Assembly (NCBI RefSeq): GCF_020509005.1
Contig: NC_063015.1
Coordinates: 3,782,001 to 3,846,000 of the forward strand
Direction of reading: 5' to 3'
Source of the DNA: Fulvia fulva
Lineage: Eukaryota; Ascomycota; Dothideomycetes; Mycosphaerellales; Mycosphaerellaceae
Length of the DNA: 64,000 nucleotides
The translations under genes and the position numbers were made by a program. Every line of letters begins with the position of its first letter. The first letter of the stretch is position 1. The notes beneath the pieces are model-generated. The model was not told where the DNA came from and ran no database searches. It saw only the letters and a program-made list of their open reading frames with translations. This document shows positions 20,701-31,850 of this stretch, piece after piece.

Positions 20701-21398
20701 CTAGCGCAACTGCCACCATTGCTTCACCACACGATTGAGGCGTACCTCCCGCTTCTCCCATACTATGGCACTCAAGCAGCCTAGCAAACATCTTCCAGAT
20801 ACATTTCACGATACGTCCATGATCGCGTTCTGTACATAATCCTATACGTATCCTACCGCGGCAATTTGAACATGTTGAGGATGATTGATAATACGTATCC
20901 TTGAAGGTAACCTGTTGCCCTTACTTACTTCCCACCCACCGACGAGAACACTGCCGTGCTACGGAGCTGCCCATCGGCTGTCTTTCGCGAGATGGCAGAG
21001 TCAGGAGTCTGGATACAGAGCTGGTGGTCGGTGGCACAATCAACGGAGAGAAAGAGCACGGTGGTCAAGACGATGATAAATGTGGTCATCTAGTCCCTCA
21101 GAACGATTAGAGTTTCATATCGCCCTCCTCGCAGCATTGAGAGGCCTTGCGCAGCATATACCTCCACTACGTACTTCGCTATTCACACTCGCGGTCATAC
21201 AGGCATCATCGATGATAAGCTATACCTCAACCTTCAAACCACACGTATGCACATAAACACCTCCCTTCTATCGCCCTCAAAGCCTCGCGCGAACCGGCCT
21301 ACTCTCACGCCCACACGACAGCAGTAGTCAGTCACACCGCCTATACACCACAAAAGCAACGCCTTCGCCCAAGCTCCATGCGTCGCAATCATAAGTCC
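17761..21398. other. Gene-poor region, 3.6 kb
   Basis: No gene that I can support. It holds a (TG)8 tract at 17846-17861, a 9-bp tandem CAGACGGGG at 18702-18724, and a C-rich plus strand at 19,610-19,860 in which one frame is open to a stop at 19891 (LLSIIPTPLDLHSTHSTLAA) without ATG or recognised motif. GTTCGAGTCCC-like stretches at 20114 and 20250 do not fold into tRNA. CpA is normal, so this is not RIPped repeat DNA. Confidence 0.5.
17846..17861. repeat. (TG)n microsatellite
   Basis: Eight uninterrupted TG dinucleotides about 85 bp upstream of the BTB gene start, in its probable promoter or 5' leader. Confidence 0.9.
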
Positions 21399-22940
21399 TT
21401 ACTCATTATGCGGCTCAATCAGCTCCGGAATATCCTCCGGCTTCTTGTTGCCCTCCAGCACATCGAACACAGCCGTGAACAATGGGAACTTCTTCTCCAT
21501 GCCCTGCGCCTTCAAAAAGCTGTGTACCTCGTACGCCGTGCTTGTTCCCTGTAATTTCTGCCCGTTCAGCTCCCGCTCCTCGATCTCGTTGATCGATTTG
21601 CCCTCTTTGATGGACATCTTCGCGCATCGGAAGTTCCTGCCGCCGGAACAGGATGTGATCATGTCAGCGACACCACACGACTCTTCGGTAATCGTCTCGC
21701 GCTTAAACGTCTTGGAGTAGAACGCTTCGCCGAATTGAATTGTCTCGAGGATTCCAACACGCATGATCGCGGCCTTTGCATTGTCGCCCCAGCCTAGACC
21801 GTCGACCCAGCCGGCTGCGAGGGCGACCACGTTCTTGAGTGCGCCGCCGAGGGAAACACCAGCGACGTCGTCAACCATGCGGACGTGGAAGTAGGGGCGA
21901 TGGAAGAGTTTCTTGATGTTTGCGTGGTTTAGGGGTGGGTACTCTGCTGGTAGGGCCATGAGGTTCTGCTTCTTGCCCTTGGGTGTGGTGGCCACGCTGT
22001 TGAGGTCTTGGAGGGTTGCGGATGAGCCGTGGGGTGAGCCAGCGGGTGTTCCCTCGGGTGTGGGTTGTCTGGAGTCCATGTGTGGAGGGTCGTAGGCGAC
22101 TGTTGTTTCGCACCATTTTTCGAGGGCGATTTCGGATGCGATGTTGGCGCCGCTGAGGGCGCCGACGTAGATGCCGAGTTTTTGGCCGATGCTGTCGGAG
22201 AAGAGATCGCAGCCTTGGTCTGAGACTTCGACGCCTTTGATGCAGCTGATTCCGCGGGCGTAGGGGAGGTGCTTGCCCTTGATATTGTCGCAGATGCGGC
22301 CGATGAACTGGTGGGGAAGGTTGAAGATGAGGATCGTGGCATGCTTGACTGCGTCTACGACGTCTGGGTTGGCGATGATGTTCTCCGGGAGCTGTATTCC
22401 GGGCAGATACTTGACGTTCTCGTGTAGGCCATTGACGAGCTGTGTCAACTTCTGTGGCTTCTTGCATAGCTCCGAGCCTGGGTCGAAGTGTTTGCTGTCC
22501 TTGGGAATCTGCACTTCCTCCTCGAATACCCACATCTGCACCTCTGCGTCGAAGATGTCCTTGTTCTCCTTCACATTCTCTGCAATCACCTTGGCGATTG
22601 TGGTGCCCCAGTTGCCTGATCCCACCACGCACACCTTGTGCTTCTTCGAGTGTACTGCGAGACTCGCCATTTGGTTCGGTGTATGGGCGTGGTGTTCTTG
22701 GTGGATTCGACGAAGCTGCCGCCTTTGTAGGTCGCTCTCTCCAGCTGATCGTCTCAAGCTCGCTGTCCTCGTCGATATATAGCTCGGTGTTTTGCTTGTG
22801 TTTCTCAAACAAAAGCTTTGTGCCGAGGGAGGCTTGCTGTAAAGCCGACAGGAAGCAATTCCTGCAGAACAATCGACGTTGATGGATCTATGAGTGAAGC
22901 ATGACTTCAAGGTGATGTGTAACCGTCTGGCTAGTGACAT
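21399..22940 (-). CDS. gpd1: Glycerol-3-phosphate dehydrogenase (NAD+)
   Basis: Single exon. It reduces dihydroxyacetone phosphate to glycerol 3-phosphate with NADH, the first step of glycerol synthesis, used for osmotic balance and cytosolic redox. The Rossmann motif is [19 protein letters not shown]. Further on come the conserved [15 protein letters not shown] and [11 protein letters not shown], and the catalytic lysine block [15 protein letters not shown] Ser/Pro-rich insertion ([20 protein letters not shown]) interrupts the middle, as in other ascomycete orthologues. ATG 22940 gives 513 aa with a 90-residue basic, Ser/Arg-rich extension that could target mitochondria. ATG 22670 ([17 protein letters not shown]) gives 423 aa, the normal cytosolic length, and I think it the more likely start. 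No PTS2 motif is seen. Confidence 0.93.
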   Translation of the reverse strand: MSLARRLHITLKSCFTHRSINVDCSAGIASCRLYSKPPSAQSFCLRNTSKTPSYISTRTASLRRSAGESDLQRRQLRRIHQEHHAHTPNQMASLAVHSKKHKVCVVGSGNWGTTIAKVIAENVKENKDIFDAEVQMWVFEEEVQIPKDSKHFDPGSELCKKPQKLTQLVNGLHENVKYLPGIQLPENIIANPDVVDAVKHATILIFNLPHQFIGRICDNIKGKHLPYARGISCIKGVEVSDQGCDLFSDSIGQKLGIYVGALSGANIASEIALEKWCETTVAYDPPHMDSRQPTPEGTPAGSPHGSSATLQDLNSVATTPKGKKQNLMALPAEYPPLNHANIKKLFHRPYFHVRMVDDVAGVSLGGALKNVVALAAGWVDGLGWGDNAKAAIMRVGILETIQFGEAFYSKTFKRETITEESCGVADMITSCSGGRNFRCAKMSIKEGKSINEIEERELNGQKLQGTSTAYEVHSFLKAQGMEKKFPLFTAVFDVLEGNKKPEDIPELIEPHNE

Positions 22941-23767
22941 ATAGTTCTAGCTCCACGACGAACTTTTTGGTTGAAGATAGCCTGGACAAGGTGAGCTGCA
23001 GGTGCTCCAGCCAGACCCAGAACAGCTCAACACCGGCTCCTGGCACGCGCACATCCAAATGACGCAGCTCTTGCATTCATGTCCACCAGATCAGCACCAG
23101 GAACAAGACATCAATTGATCCACTACGGCACAGCACGGGGACGATCACACGGTCCGCAGACGGATATCTGTCACGGAAATACTGATTGTGAGAGTGCTTC
23201 TCATTGACCTCGCTAGACCTATAGCTCTCACGCTACCTCTAACGTACAGCCGAGAGACTTTCCTCCTATCCAATCTGATATGACGCTCGCTCGCTCGCTC
23301 ACTGCAAAGCATAAAAGGGCTCCGCCGCTTTGATAGTAGTCGCTAGTGGTATCGTATGTAGTTGCGCCATCCCATCCCTTTGCATCCAATCTTCATTGGT
23401 ATCGTCTTGCTTCCTGCTTCCTTTGCAACAGCTCCGTAGATGCGCCTGTGTCCTTCGTATGTGAGAGCAAAGTCATCCACATGCGCCAGCCGAGATATCC
23501 TTCCCTTCCCTTCCCAGGTAGATCCTGCGCCATCCTGTCTGCGCCCGTGGTCCCCGCCTTCCCGTGTAAACAAAACGCCATTTGGCCAACGCCTGCTGAA
23601 AAAACCATTGAGTCGTGTTGACTCTTCTAAACATTCTGATAAGTAACGCCCATTTTGTGGTGCTCATGCACTGTTATGTCGTGCGTAAGGAGCTCGTGCC
23701 GAAAAGTATAGACGCCCGCTTGTAAGCAAAGTGCGATGTGGTTGTGGTGTGCTATGTCGCTTCAAGG
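22941..23767. other. gpd1 upstream region
   Basis: About 830 bases between the gpd1 start and the atg1 stop; both genes are on the minus strand, so this is the gpd1 promoter. It contains a CGCT tetranucleotide tract (23284-23300). I found no AGGGG/CCCCT stress element in a quick reading. Confidence 0.5.
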
Positions 23768-26700
23768 TCATCGCGGCGACGCGTTCGCGATCGTAGGTGA
23801 TGCTGCGACTGGTGATGGGTTTCCAGCCTTGGGAGTCGATGTGCCGCTTATGGAAGAGCGCCTAGCAACGTTTTGCTGCGCGATAAGAATCTTCCTTCGA
23901 AGTGCGTTGAGGCGAGACTTGGTGCTATCGATGACTGCGATCGTGTTAGTGTCGAGAATGCCAATGCAGCGATTTCACTCACGCTTGATGACAGTCTGCC
24001 TATCCTCCGTCTCCATGCCATTGATGACCTCGTCTGCCGGCTTCTCCTTCTTAGCGCTCGGCTTGCGCATCAACGGATCGTCGTCGTTCTCCAGCACAGC
24101 TTCGAAAAGCATGATGGCGGTCCTATAGCTCAGCTCGCAGTCTGGAAGATCCTCCCCAACAAGTTCGTTCACAGCTGCTGAACGGCTCATCTCTACCGCG
24201 CGATCGAACATAAGCCTCTCTGCTGTAATGCCGCTGGTGATTCGGATGTGCTCAGCCGAAGTAGTGATAGTACCAGAGTGCTCTGCTTGATTGTTTGGAT
24301 GTCCAGGATGATCTTCAGGGAGTTGTCTCTGTGCATGTTGAAGTTTGCGGCCCACCACTTCAGACTTCTCGAGACATTCGTTGAAGCGCGTACGACACCA
24401 CTTCACCACATTGAGTATGCGCGTACCCACAGCAGACGAGCTGCCAGAGTAAGAGGTCGGATCTGAAGTGACGCCGTCGCCCCTGCCCTGCTTCGACCAC
24501 CACTGTCCAGCGAGATCGATAGTCTTCGACAGAATTGCCAGTGCTTTCACATACAGAACAAGCGCCTCTTCAGCAACGCCAACCACGGCTACAGCGGTCA
24601 TGTCATCATCTTCTCCGGGCCGCTCTTGGGCTTCAATCTGTTGAATGCCGAGGGCATCCTGTGATGAAGGCGTTGCTGGCAGCAATTGCCGGTACTTGAC
24701 CTCTGCAAAGCCAAAGATGACGTCGCTACGATGAGCGGCTTCCTCCATGATTCGGACAATCTTAGTCTCTTCATCCATAGGAGCTTTGATCTCGTTGGCG
24801 TCCCAGATCGTAAGGGCCCCTGCTGTCGGATAAGCTGGAAAGGCGCCGTACCCACGCGGCGGGGAAGGACCACCCATGCCAAATGGAGGAGAACTGCCCA
24901 ACGCTCCAAACAGACGCGCGTTGGCAGCATTGAGTGCCTTTGTAAGCATGTTTGTTGCAGATTGCGGCGATGGAGCGTAGCGTCTCTCAAAGGAACCAGC
25001 ACGCGCATGGCCGCCAGGAGCTCTGGTGGTCACTTGCTGCATGGCGCGAGAAGGACTTGCTGGGGTGGCTCCAGTCTGTGAGGTAGGCTGCCCTTGGGTC
25101 GTGGCTCGCCTCACCATTTGCCCCTGCTTGGCCGAGGAGCCATATGTATTCTGTGCAGCATCGAGCTCATCCGCGAAGGCATTGACCTCCACTGCACGTT
25201 TCTCGATCACAACATATTCCTTCTCGAATGTGAGATCCTGCTGAGTCTGCTCCCGTTCCTTGCGCGCTGCGCGCTCGCTTTTGACCTTCTCGTCGTATGT
25301 CGGTTCCCGGACCAACGGCGGACCAGCAAGTGGCGATGAGCGACTAGCTCGGCGCTGTATAGGTGGCGCTGGAGCCAGTGGCTGCTGTTGCTGGTGCAGC
25401 TCCTGGCGTCCCGGTGCCGTTATGTGAGCCACGATGCTCGGCCTACGCTGCTCGCGCTGACTTGGCTGTCTCTTCATTCCTGCAGTTGCAGCATCAGCTT
25501 GGCCTTGACTGCCCGAAGATGACTTTCGTCGAATCATGTCCTTCGCTCGCTGCTGATTTATGTCTTGCTCTGATGACTTCCTTGATGATGTCCGTCGTGG
25601 CAGCTCCTGCGATGGCCTCTTCTGCTGTAGTTGCTGCTCCGGAGCTGGTCGAAGAGCGGCGGATGTCTCCTCTATGATCGTAGCCTTACGTGGGGTCTCG
25701 TCTACGATAGTCATCTTCCGGCCCAACTCCTCAACCTCGGGAACAGATCTCGGGGCAATTGTTTCTTGCGGCCTATCCTCGTTGACCAGACCGGGAATCT
25801 CACCAACTACCACTACATCATCGAAAAGATCTTCGTAGGTCATGCGTTCCAATGGGCTCTTCTTTAGCAGTGCTCGAATCAAATCTTTCATGCCGCGGCT
25901 GATGGTCATGTTCTTGTTGTCGAAGATGATCTGGTCGTTGGCTTTCTCAATCTTCCGCAAAAGGTCGACATGGTTCTGTGCCCGGAACGGGGGTTTGCCC
26001 ACGATCATCTCATGTAAGACAGTACCAGTAGACCAGAGATCAGCGCGTGCATCGTACTTCTCATAACGAAGAATTTCCGGTGCCATGTAGAGGGGAGAGC
26101 CACAGAGTGTTTCCGCCATGGAAGTCGATGGAAGATGTCGTGCAAAGCCAAAGTCAGCAAGTTTGAGCATCGGAAGAGAAGCCACACCGACAGCAGGTAT
26201 CAGGGAGTCTGCGCTCGCGGCCAGTGGCACATCCTCTGGCTTCTGCTTTGACATGTATGTTGGTGCTGGGTTCAGTAAGAGATTCTGTGGCTTGATGTCT
26301 CGATGTATCAGGTTTTTAGACCGCAGGTACTTCAGTGCGCTGGCCACTTGCTTGAGAAAATGTCGTGCCAGGACCTCGTTCAGTCCTCCATGCTCAGGGT
26401 TCGGGTACTTCTTGAAGATGTCTGCTGTCTCGGGAAAGTTCGGCAGAGTGTGGCGCTTCTTCATAAACTGTGCCAGGTCCGATAGTTGACAGTACTCCAT
26501 GACAAGGTAGATGTAGTTGGGCTTCTCCACACATTTGAACAGCTGCACGATGTGTGGATGTCGTAGGCCCTTGAGGATGTCGATTTCGCTGCCCAAATTC
26601 TCCTTCAACTTCTTAGACAATTTGGCCATCTGGACAGCTTTGACAGCGGCATAGGATCGTTTCTCCTGTTCACATGGTCAGTAAGCCGTTGCAGCATCGA

Positions 26701-26917
26701 TACGACCGGATGCAGCTCTTGTCGCAGCACATCATCGGGAATAGGCTGGAGTGTCAAGACGACATACCCGATGCTGCGCGAGGTAGACAGTAGCGAAGCT
26801 GCCTTTGCCTATCTCCTTTCCTCTCTTGAACTCATCGATGCTCAGGTCCGGCTCGGCCTCTGGCATCGGTGGGGGCCGCTTCGACGATGACGGCGCATGT
26901 CGTGGCGGGGCCGCCAT
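23768..26917 (-). CDS. atg1: Autophagy-initiating Ser/Thr kinase Atg1, 999 aa
   Basis: Three exons: 26917-26768, 26665-23983 and 23934-23768. Introns of 102 nt (GTATGT..GAACAG) and 48 nt (GTGAGT..TCGCAG) keep phase; the last exon gives LIDSTKSRLNALRRKILIAQ. The kinase domain starts FKRGKEIGKGSFATVYLAQH, with Lys59 in AAVK, HRDIKPQN at 171-178, DFGFAR from 221 and an APE-type MAPEILRYEKYDARADLWS. A long disordered middle follows, rich in Gln, Ser and Arg. Within it YVVI at residues 534-537, in EKEYVVIEKRAVEVNAF, matches the known Atg8-interacting motif of Atg1. The C-terminal third is the helical Atg13-binding region. The product acts at the phagophore assembly site under TORC1 control. Confidence 0.96.
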
Positions 26918-29234
26918 GATTGCGGTGTGGAAGAGCGTGTCGCAGTCAATCAGAGACCTCCTCTTCTCGTATGCCTAAGTGTCGTTCTCGGAAGTCGGTC
27001 TGCAGTTGGGATGCATGGGCACCCAAGGTCGACGCGATGCGATGCGGGCGACGGATAGGGTGTTGGTTGTCAGGGTCCCGTTGCTCGGCGGGCTATGCGA
27101 GGTGCATGAGCACAGGCAGGCAGGTAGTGAATGATGCGGGCGGAGCGGTGCACGGGGCGATGAGGGTGGTGCTCGTGATGGGCGAGACACGCGAGAGTGT
27201 CTCTGGTGTGTTGCCGCTGTGACAGTTGATGTCGTGACTCGAACCAGTGACGCTACGATAGGGCGGCGGAAGGGTCGCTGTGGGGTTGAAGGAGTGTCTA
27301 TTTGCGGGTTATTACACGTGCGGCGCGGGCGCAGAGAGCAATATGAAAGCAATGAAGGGGGGAAGTGTGCGGCGATGGCGAATGGCAGGCAGGCAGGCGG
27401 TGTTGTTGAATGGTGATGAGGTCGTAGGACGGGCATGGGCAGTGGAGCGATGGTGGAAGTGTTGCGCGACCTGCCTGGACGACGAGCTCAAGGTGCTCAC
27501 CTGCAGCTAGTCGCTGATCCCTGGCCAAATGACCGCTAGCGGCAGGCGATAAGAAGAGACGCGCTGAGATACCGGCTGCTTGACCGTCGAGCCAAAGTAC
27601 CTCGACCTGCACAATCTACTGCGCCGCATGTACTGTACAGTGTACTTGGCCAGTCATTTCCCGTAGCGGGCTATGATGGCAATGGCAAACAGAATCTCGA
27701 CATTCACCTTGCACACCTTGCGTGCTCGGCGTCCTCTATTGTGCACGACTGCCTACAGTACTCCGCCTCCGCGTTGAAACACCACGACTACGACTACAGT
27801 AGCCCACGTTCGCATCCTCGGTACCTGACCAAAGTACATGACCACCCAGATCACGCGTGATCGTGTCATTCGCAGCCATTTCTACGTGCCTGTCGTGCCT
27901 GTCTCCCTCACCGTTCATCATCGTCGCGCGGCTGACAACATCTCCGCGGTTCGCCAGAAGTTCCGCCGCTGCGACAAAGAACGGGTCTGCTAGAACATCG
28001 TCCTGTACTTTGGTCCCTCTGAAACCTGCGCTCGCCATCAACACGCGTGCAGCTGTGTTGTCCGAGACCGCTCCCATCTGCAATCTGCAAGCCCATGCGG
28101 CTGGCCTGAAATCCCGGGCATAGAACCTATCTCCAAACTGTATCTACAACCTACCAGAAGCTAGCTTGCTGCACAACTAACTCCACGACGCGATAAGCAG
28201 TGCAACCTGTGCAACCAGACCGCGTGTGCTTGCCTGAGGGAGGTGTGGCAGGCGGCGAGATCTGATTCGCAATGTGCCTATCAATTGCCAGCGTTTCTCC
28301 ATTCTCTGGCGCCTTTCACCTGCACCCCGGATTGTCCACCAGGTCGCCAAGATGCAGCCGCCTTGACGACAACAGCCAACCACACCTTGAAGGACACACT
28401 GCGATGGTACCAAGCGCTAAACGATATCTCAACACGACCTGATGCTGCGATAAGCTAGCTACTCTTCCCCACCGGTGAGCACTGCGGCTGCCTGTTTTGG
28501 CAAGGCAACGCAGTTCCTGGAATCAACCAGGCGCCTGCCTCCTATCAGCTCCACTATCGGCTTCACAGTCATCTTCACCTTCATCAGCGTCAGTATTGAG
28601 AGTGTCGCGTGCTGCATCTATAGCATGGGAATGTCTCCATTCGACGACATCGCGACATTGAGGTGCTTGACGGTGGTACAGTCACATACATAGCTTCAAA
28701 GGCCCGGCCAACAAACATAAGTAGCCCTCGCACGAACAACCACGCCTGATTCACGAATGCGAGCACATCGATCAGCACTACACCGCGCCACCATACGAGC
28801 ACAGTGATATGTACCACCTCCATCTCATCTTCAGCTTCCTCCCAGACGTGACGTGCAAACAGAGCTTTCGCCGCACGGCCCTAGGACCCACTCACGCAAC
28901 ATGGCGTGCCTTCCTCAAGAGATAGCAACTATGCAAATAGCCTTCTGTGACATCCGGACCGCAGCGTCTGCGCTTACACAGATCGGCCAGTATCCGTGGC
29001 GGATTTCTACGTAGCACCAGAACCCCGCCCCGTAATGGCTCAGACCAGGCGCAGCCTACACTGAGGCATATATGTGATTCTGGCTGGAGTCGTCCAGACT
29101 GCAGGATCGTTGCACGAGCTTGCTTGCTGCAGTAGATTGGAGTAGGCAGGGGTCTGCCCATGCATGACTTCAAATGGGCTGCCTTGATCTTCCCTTCTCA
29201 GGCCTTTGCAGTGCCTTGAAGCAGGCGCAGCCCT
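26918..29234. other. Gene-poor region upstream of atg1, 2.3 kb
   Basis: It holds the atg1 promoter and leader (GC-rich, purine-rich on the plus strand to about 27,420). A 77-codon minus ORF starting at ATG 28823 is hydrophobic (MEVVHITVLVWWRGVVLIDV) and could be a small membrane protein or first exon, but nothing else supports it. A minus frame around 28083-27736 lacks an ATG. No repeats or RNA genes were recognised. Confidence 0.45.
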
Positions 29235-29627
29235 TCATCTACGGCGCGGGGTTCTCAATGCCACGGGTGGTTGTGCAATCGCATGGACATGCTTGCTGTC
29301 GCATAGGTCCTGTGCACGCAGGCTGTTGACCTGATCGGAGGCAGCAATACCTCGATCTGCCTCTCCCATCTCATCAGGCATGGGATCCCGAGGCGTCCAA
29401 TCCCACATCTTCTCCCCGTCCGCCCTCTCAACCCCCCGAACATCCCCTCGCCGCATTTCCCACTCCCTGCATATACCTCCCATACTCCTCACTCCCCACC
29501 CCACACCTCTCCGTCGCATCAAGGTGCGCAAACACCATCGCCGGCACCATCAGCATCCGATCCACAAATCTGCCCTTCTTCATATTCTGCTCAGCAACAC
29601 TGAAGAAGCCCCTAAGAGTCGCTAGAA
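29235..29627 (-). pseudogene. Frame-displaced 3' part of the Zn2Cys6 gene
   Basis: Downstream of the stop at 29628 the coding look continues in a second frame. It begins about AVILATLRGFFSVAEQNMKK and runs to SEEYGRYMQGVGNAARGCSG before a TGA at 29430-29428. At a six-G run just before that stop, the original frame takes over again: VERADGEKMWDWTPRDPMPD, then EMGEADRG, with a stop at 29235. Both pieces resemble the C-terminal end of fungal-specific transcription factors (FVDRMLMVPAMVFAHLD; WTPRDPMPDEMGE). One base missing near 29620 and one extra G near 29435 would explain it. Confidence 0.55.
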
Positions 29628-31268
29628 TTACAGCTCTGCTGTCTTCTGGAGAGTAAGCATCGATGCCATTCCCCAGGCACTGTTGTCGCTGCGGTAAAGT
29701 TCGTGCGATTGATGGAGGAGTGCGTGCTGGGCTTGGGGACGGAAGGGGGGGTCGTCGAGGAGGAGGAGGAGGGGCGCGAATGGATCCGTGGGGGATGGGT
29801 TTTGGAGGGCGTAAGTGAGGTCGTTGAGATGTTGTTTTGAGAGGCGGAGGGTTGTGGCTCGGGAGAGGTAGAAGGCTGGGTCTTTGATTGTTGCAAAGGG
29901 GCGGTGGAGGGCGGTGATGTAGGTTGTGTGGATGAAGGAGAGGAATTTAGTTCCGAAAGTGACTGCTCCCAAGGTCGGGGAGGTGGTGGTTGAGACGGGA
30001 GCCATTGTTTCGTTAAGGTCGGAACTCAGGGAGAGAACGGTGTCGAAGCGGAGGTGTTTCCCCGTGTTGAGTGCCTGGACGATCTTTTGGCGAGTGGGTA
30101 AGGAAGCTCTGAGGATGTGCTGGATGTCTTCGACGGTATCGATGGCATTTGGCTGCGTACTTCTCATCTCTGGCTGGGTTGTGGCCGTCGCGCAAGGTGG
30201 CATACCAGCTGCGAGACACGCGTTCAGGTCAAGCTCATTGATACACCACCATAGAGTTCTCGAAGCTGCATCTTCAGCGTGATGTACTCCCAGCGCCAAC
30301 AGTCGCAGACCTTCCATGCTGAGCTGCCCAGCCTCAATCATTGAGGTAAGGCACGAAGATGCCATCTCTCGCCATCGAGGTGTTGCTGTCCCGAACGCAG
30401 ACGCTTCTCCCGACAGGTATGTAGCCGAGGCCATGGCCTGCACTAGCAAGGACTTCATGACGAAAAGTTTGGAAGCTTTCGCAGGATCAGCGAGCAGGGT
30501 AGATGTGTCGTCCTCGAAGGCTTCTCGATCAAGAATCGGGTAGACTGTATCAAAAGTCTCCAGGTATCGCACGATTAAACCGCACGCTGTAGAAATGGGT
30601 GGCAGATAATCAAACATCCTGTCGGGCAATCCTGCTACCGACGTCTCCGATGTGCCAGACTCGTGTGTGGGCACGTTCGACGATCCATTACCGAACTGAC
30701 TGATCGCGTTCTCGGTCAGACTGATCCCGGCGTATGTCATCAGTCTATCGAATGCTTGTAATGACCAAGATACGTGTGTGCGGCCGCGCATTGAACTTTG
30801 CTCAGGTACCCAGTCATGAGTTGCGAATTGCGATCGAGCGACTTGACTAGGTTCTGCACGAGGCGGAGGAGCCTGGTCCGGTGTTCGTTGCTGTGTACTA
30901 CTGGCGGAGTCTGCGATGTCGAAGTGACTCACGCTGGCTTGGGTTTGATGGTTGTGGTTGGAGTTCTTGGTAACATGCTGTAAGGTCCTCGTTTCTGGCT
31001 CAACTTGCTGTTTTGACGGAAGTCCGTCGAATCTGCACTCGTCCCGGCAGCCATGCTTGATGCATTGGGCACATGGTAGACTTTTGTCGCATTTGACTTT
31101 ACGACGATGGCATACAGCACAGGAAATCTGAGGTCGAGGTCCCTTGTGTTTGCGCCGTGTGATGGGTTCGGTCATGTTCTGGCTTGTAGGGTCGTCCTGT
31201 GTGGGCGAGAGAAGATGAAAGTGTTGCCGGCGAGTTCGCCGAGATGTACGAAAAACATCGCCGAGCAT
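29628..31268 (-). CDS. Zn(II)2Cys6 transcription factor, 546 aa as read
   Basis: Single exon. ATG 31268 opens the frame; ATG 31175 (MTEPITRRKHKGPRPQ) lies just before the DNA-binding domain and is the more likely start. The zinc cluster is SCAVCHRRKVKC followed by DKSLPCAQC and C, spacing CX2CX6CX5CX2CX8C, with a basic linker. It is followed by a low-complexity linker and a fungal-specific regulatory domain beginning MFDYLPPISTACGLIVRYLE and FDTVYPILDREAFEDD. It is a nuclear regulator that would bind CGG-type half-sites; targets are unknown. The reading frame ends early (LTLQKTAEL, stop at 29628) while homologous-looking sequence continues in another frame, so the C-terminus is probably incomplete. 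Confidence 0.85.
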   Translation of the reverse strand: MLGDVFRTSRRTRRQHFHLLSPTQDDPTSQNMTEPITRRKHKGPRPQISCAVCHRRKVKCDKSLPCAQCIKHGCRDECRFDGLPSKQQVEPETRTLQHVTKNSNHNHQTQASVSHFDIADSASSTQQRTPDQAPPPRAEPSQVARSQFATHDWVPEQSSMRGRTHVSWSLQAFDRLMTYAGISLTENAISQFGNGSSNVPTHESGTSETSVAGLPDRMFDYLPPISTACGLIVRYLETFDTVYPILDREAFEDDTSTLLADPAKASKLFVMKSLLVQAMASATYLSGEASAFGTATPRWREMASSCLTSMIEAGQLSMEGLRLLALGVHHAEDAASRTLWWCINELDLNACLAAGMPPCATATTQPEMRSTQPNAIDTVEDIQHILRASLPTRQKIVQALNTGKHLRFDTVLSLSSDLNETMAPVSTTTSPTLGAVTFGTKFLSFIHTTYITALHRPFATIKDPAFYLSRATTLRLSKQHLNDLTYALQNPSPTDPFAPLLLLLDDPPFRPQAQHALLHQSHELYRSDNSAWGMASMLTLQKTAEL

Positions 31269-31850
31269 CCGATCTGACGTTTGTCAGCAACTCTTCGTTG
31301 ACCGCGTTTATGTTCGCACGACCACAAAGAACGTGCTCTGCACGCGAGAAGCTGACTTGATCTCATGGCTAGTCGCCAATTATATGGTACCAGATGGAGT
31401 TCACTAACGTCAACGTCCATATCAAACCTCATGAGGACGGCCCCCATCGCTGTCTTCGAAGGCCGATGCTTCCAATATCCCATGGCTTTCGAATGTGTCC
31501 GAAAGGTTTTCATCATAGACATCCGCCGGACATTGAGACTTGATGCAGACTATGTAGGGACTTGGCGCAATGATGCTCCAACTTCGCATCATTGACGGCC
31601 TGATGTCGACTCCAGTGCTATCGCATCCAGTTCGTCCTGAGGGAAGCTATAATTGAGAGCAGAGTTGACGATGAGGGCAGGCTGTTCGCAGGTTGATCTG
31701 GTACACGCGGCGCACGAACGACAATGACTGTCCTCAGAGCGGAGGCTAGATGCTTATACGGCGCCGGTGTCATTTGCACATCGCTGTGAATGGCTTGTCC
31801 CTGGTAGATAACTTTCGATGTCGTATGCCGATTTCCAGTCATGATCGTCG
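31269..31850. other. Intergenic region
   Basis: About 580 bases between the Zn2Cys6 gene start and the stop of the next minus-strand gene, so it should contain the Zn2Cys6 promoter. No convincing ORF; the 116-codon frame starting at 31522 is only a shadow of the regulator's N-terminus. Confidence 0.45.

Noticed and set aside
22900..22940. PTS2 peroxisomal signal at the Gpd1 N-terminus
   Set aside because: The RL start is followed by His at the wrong spacing for the R-L-x5-H/Q-L pattern.
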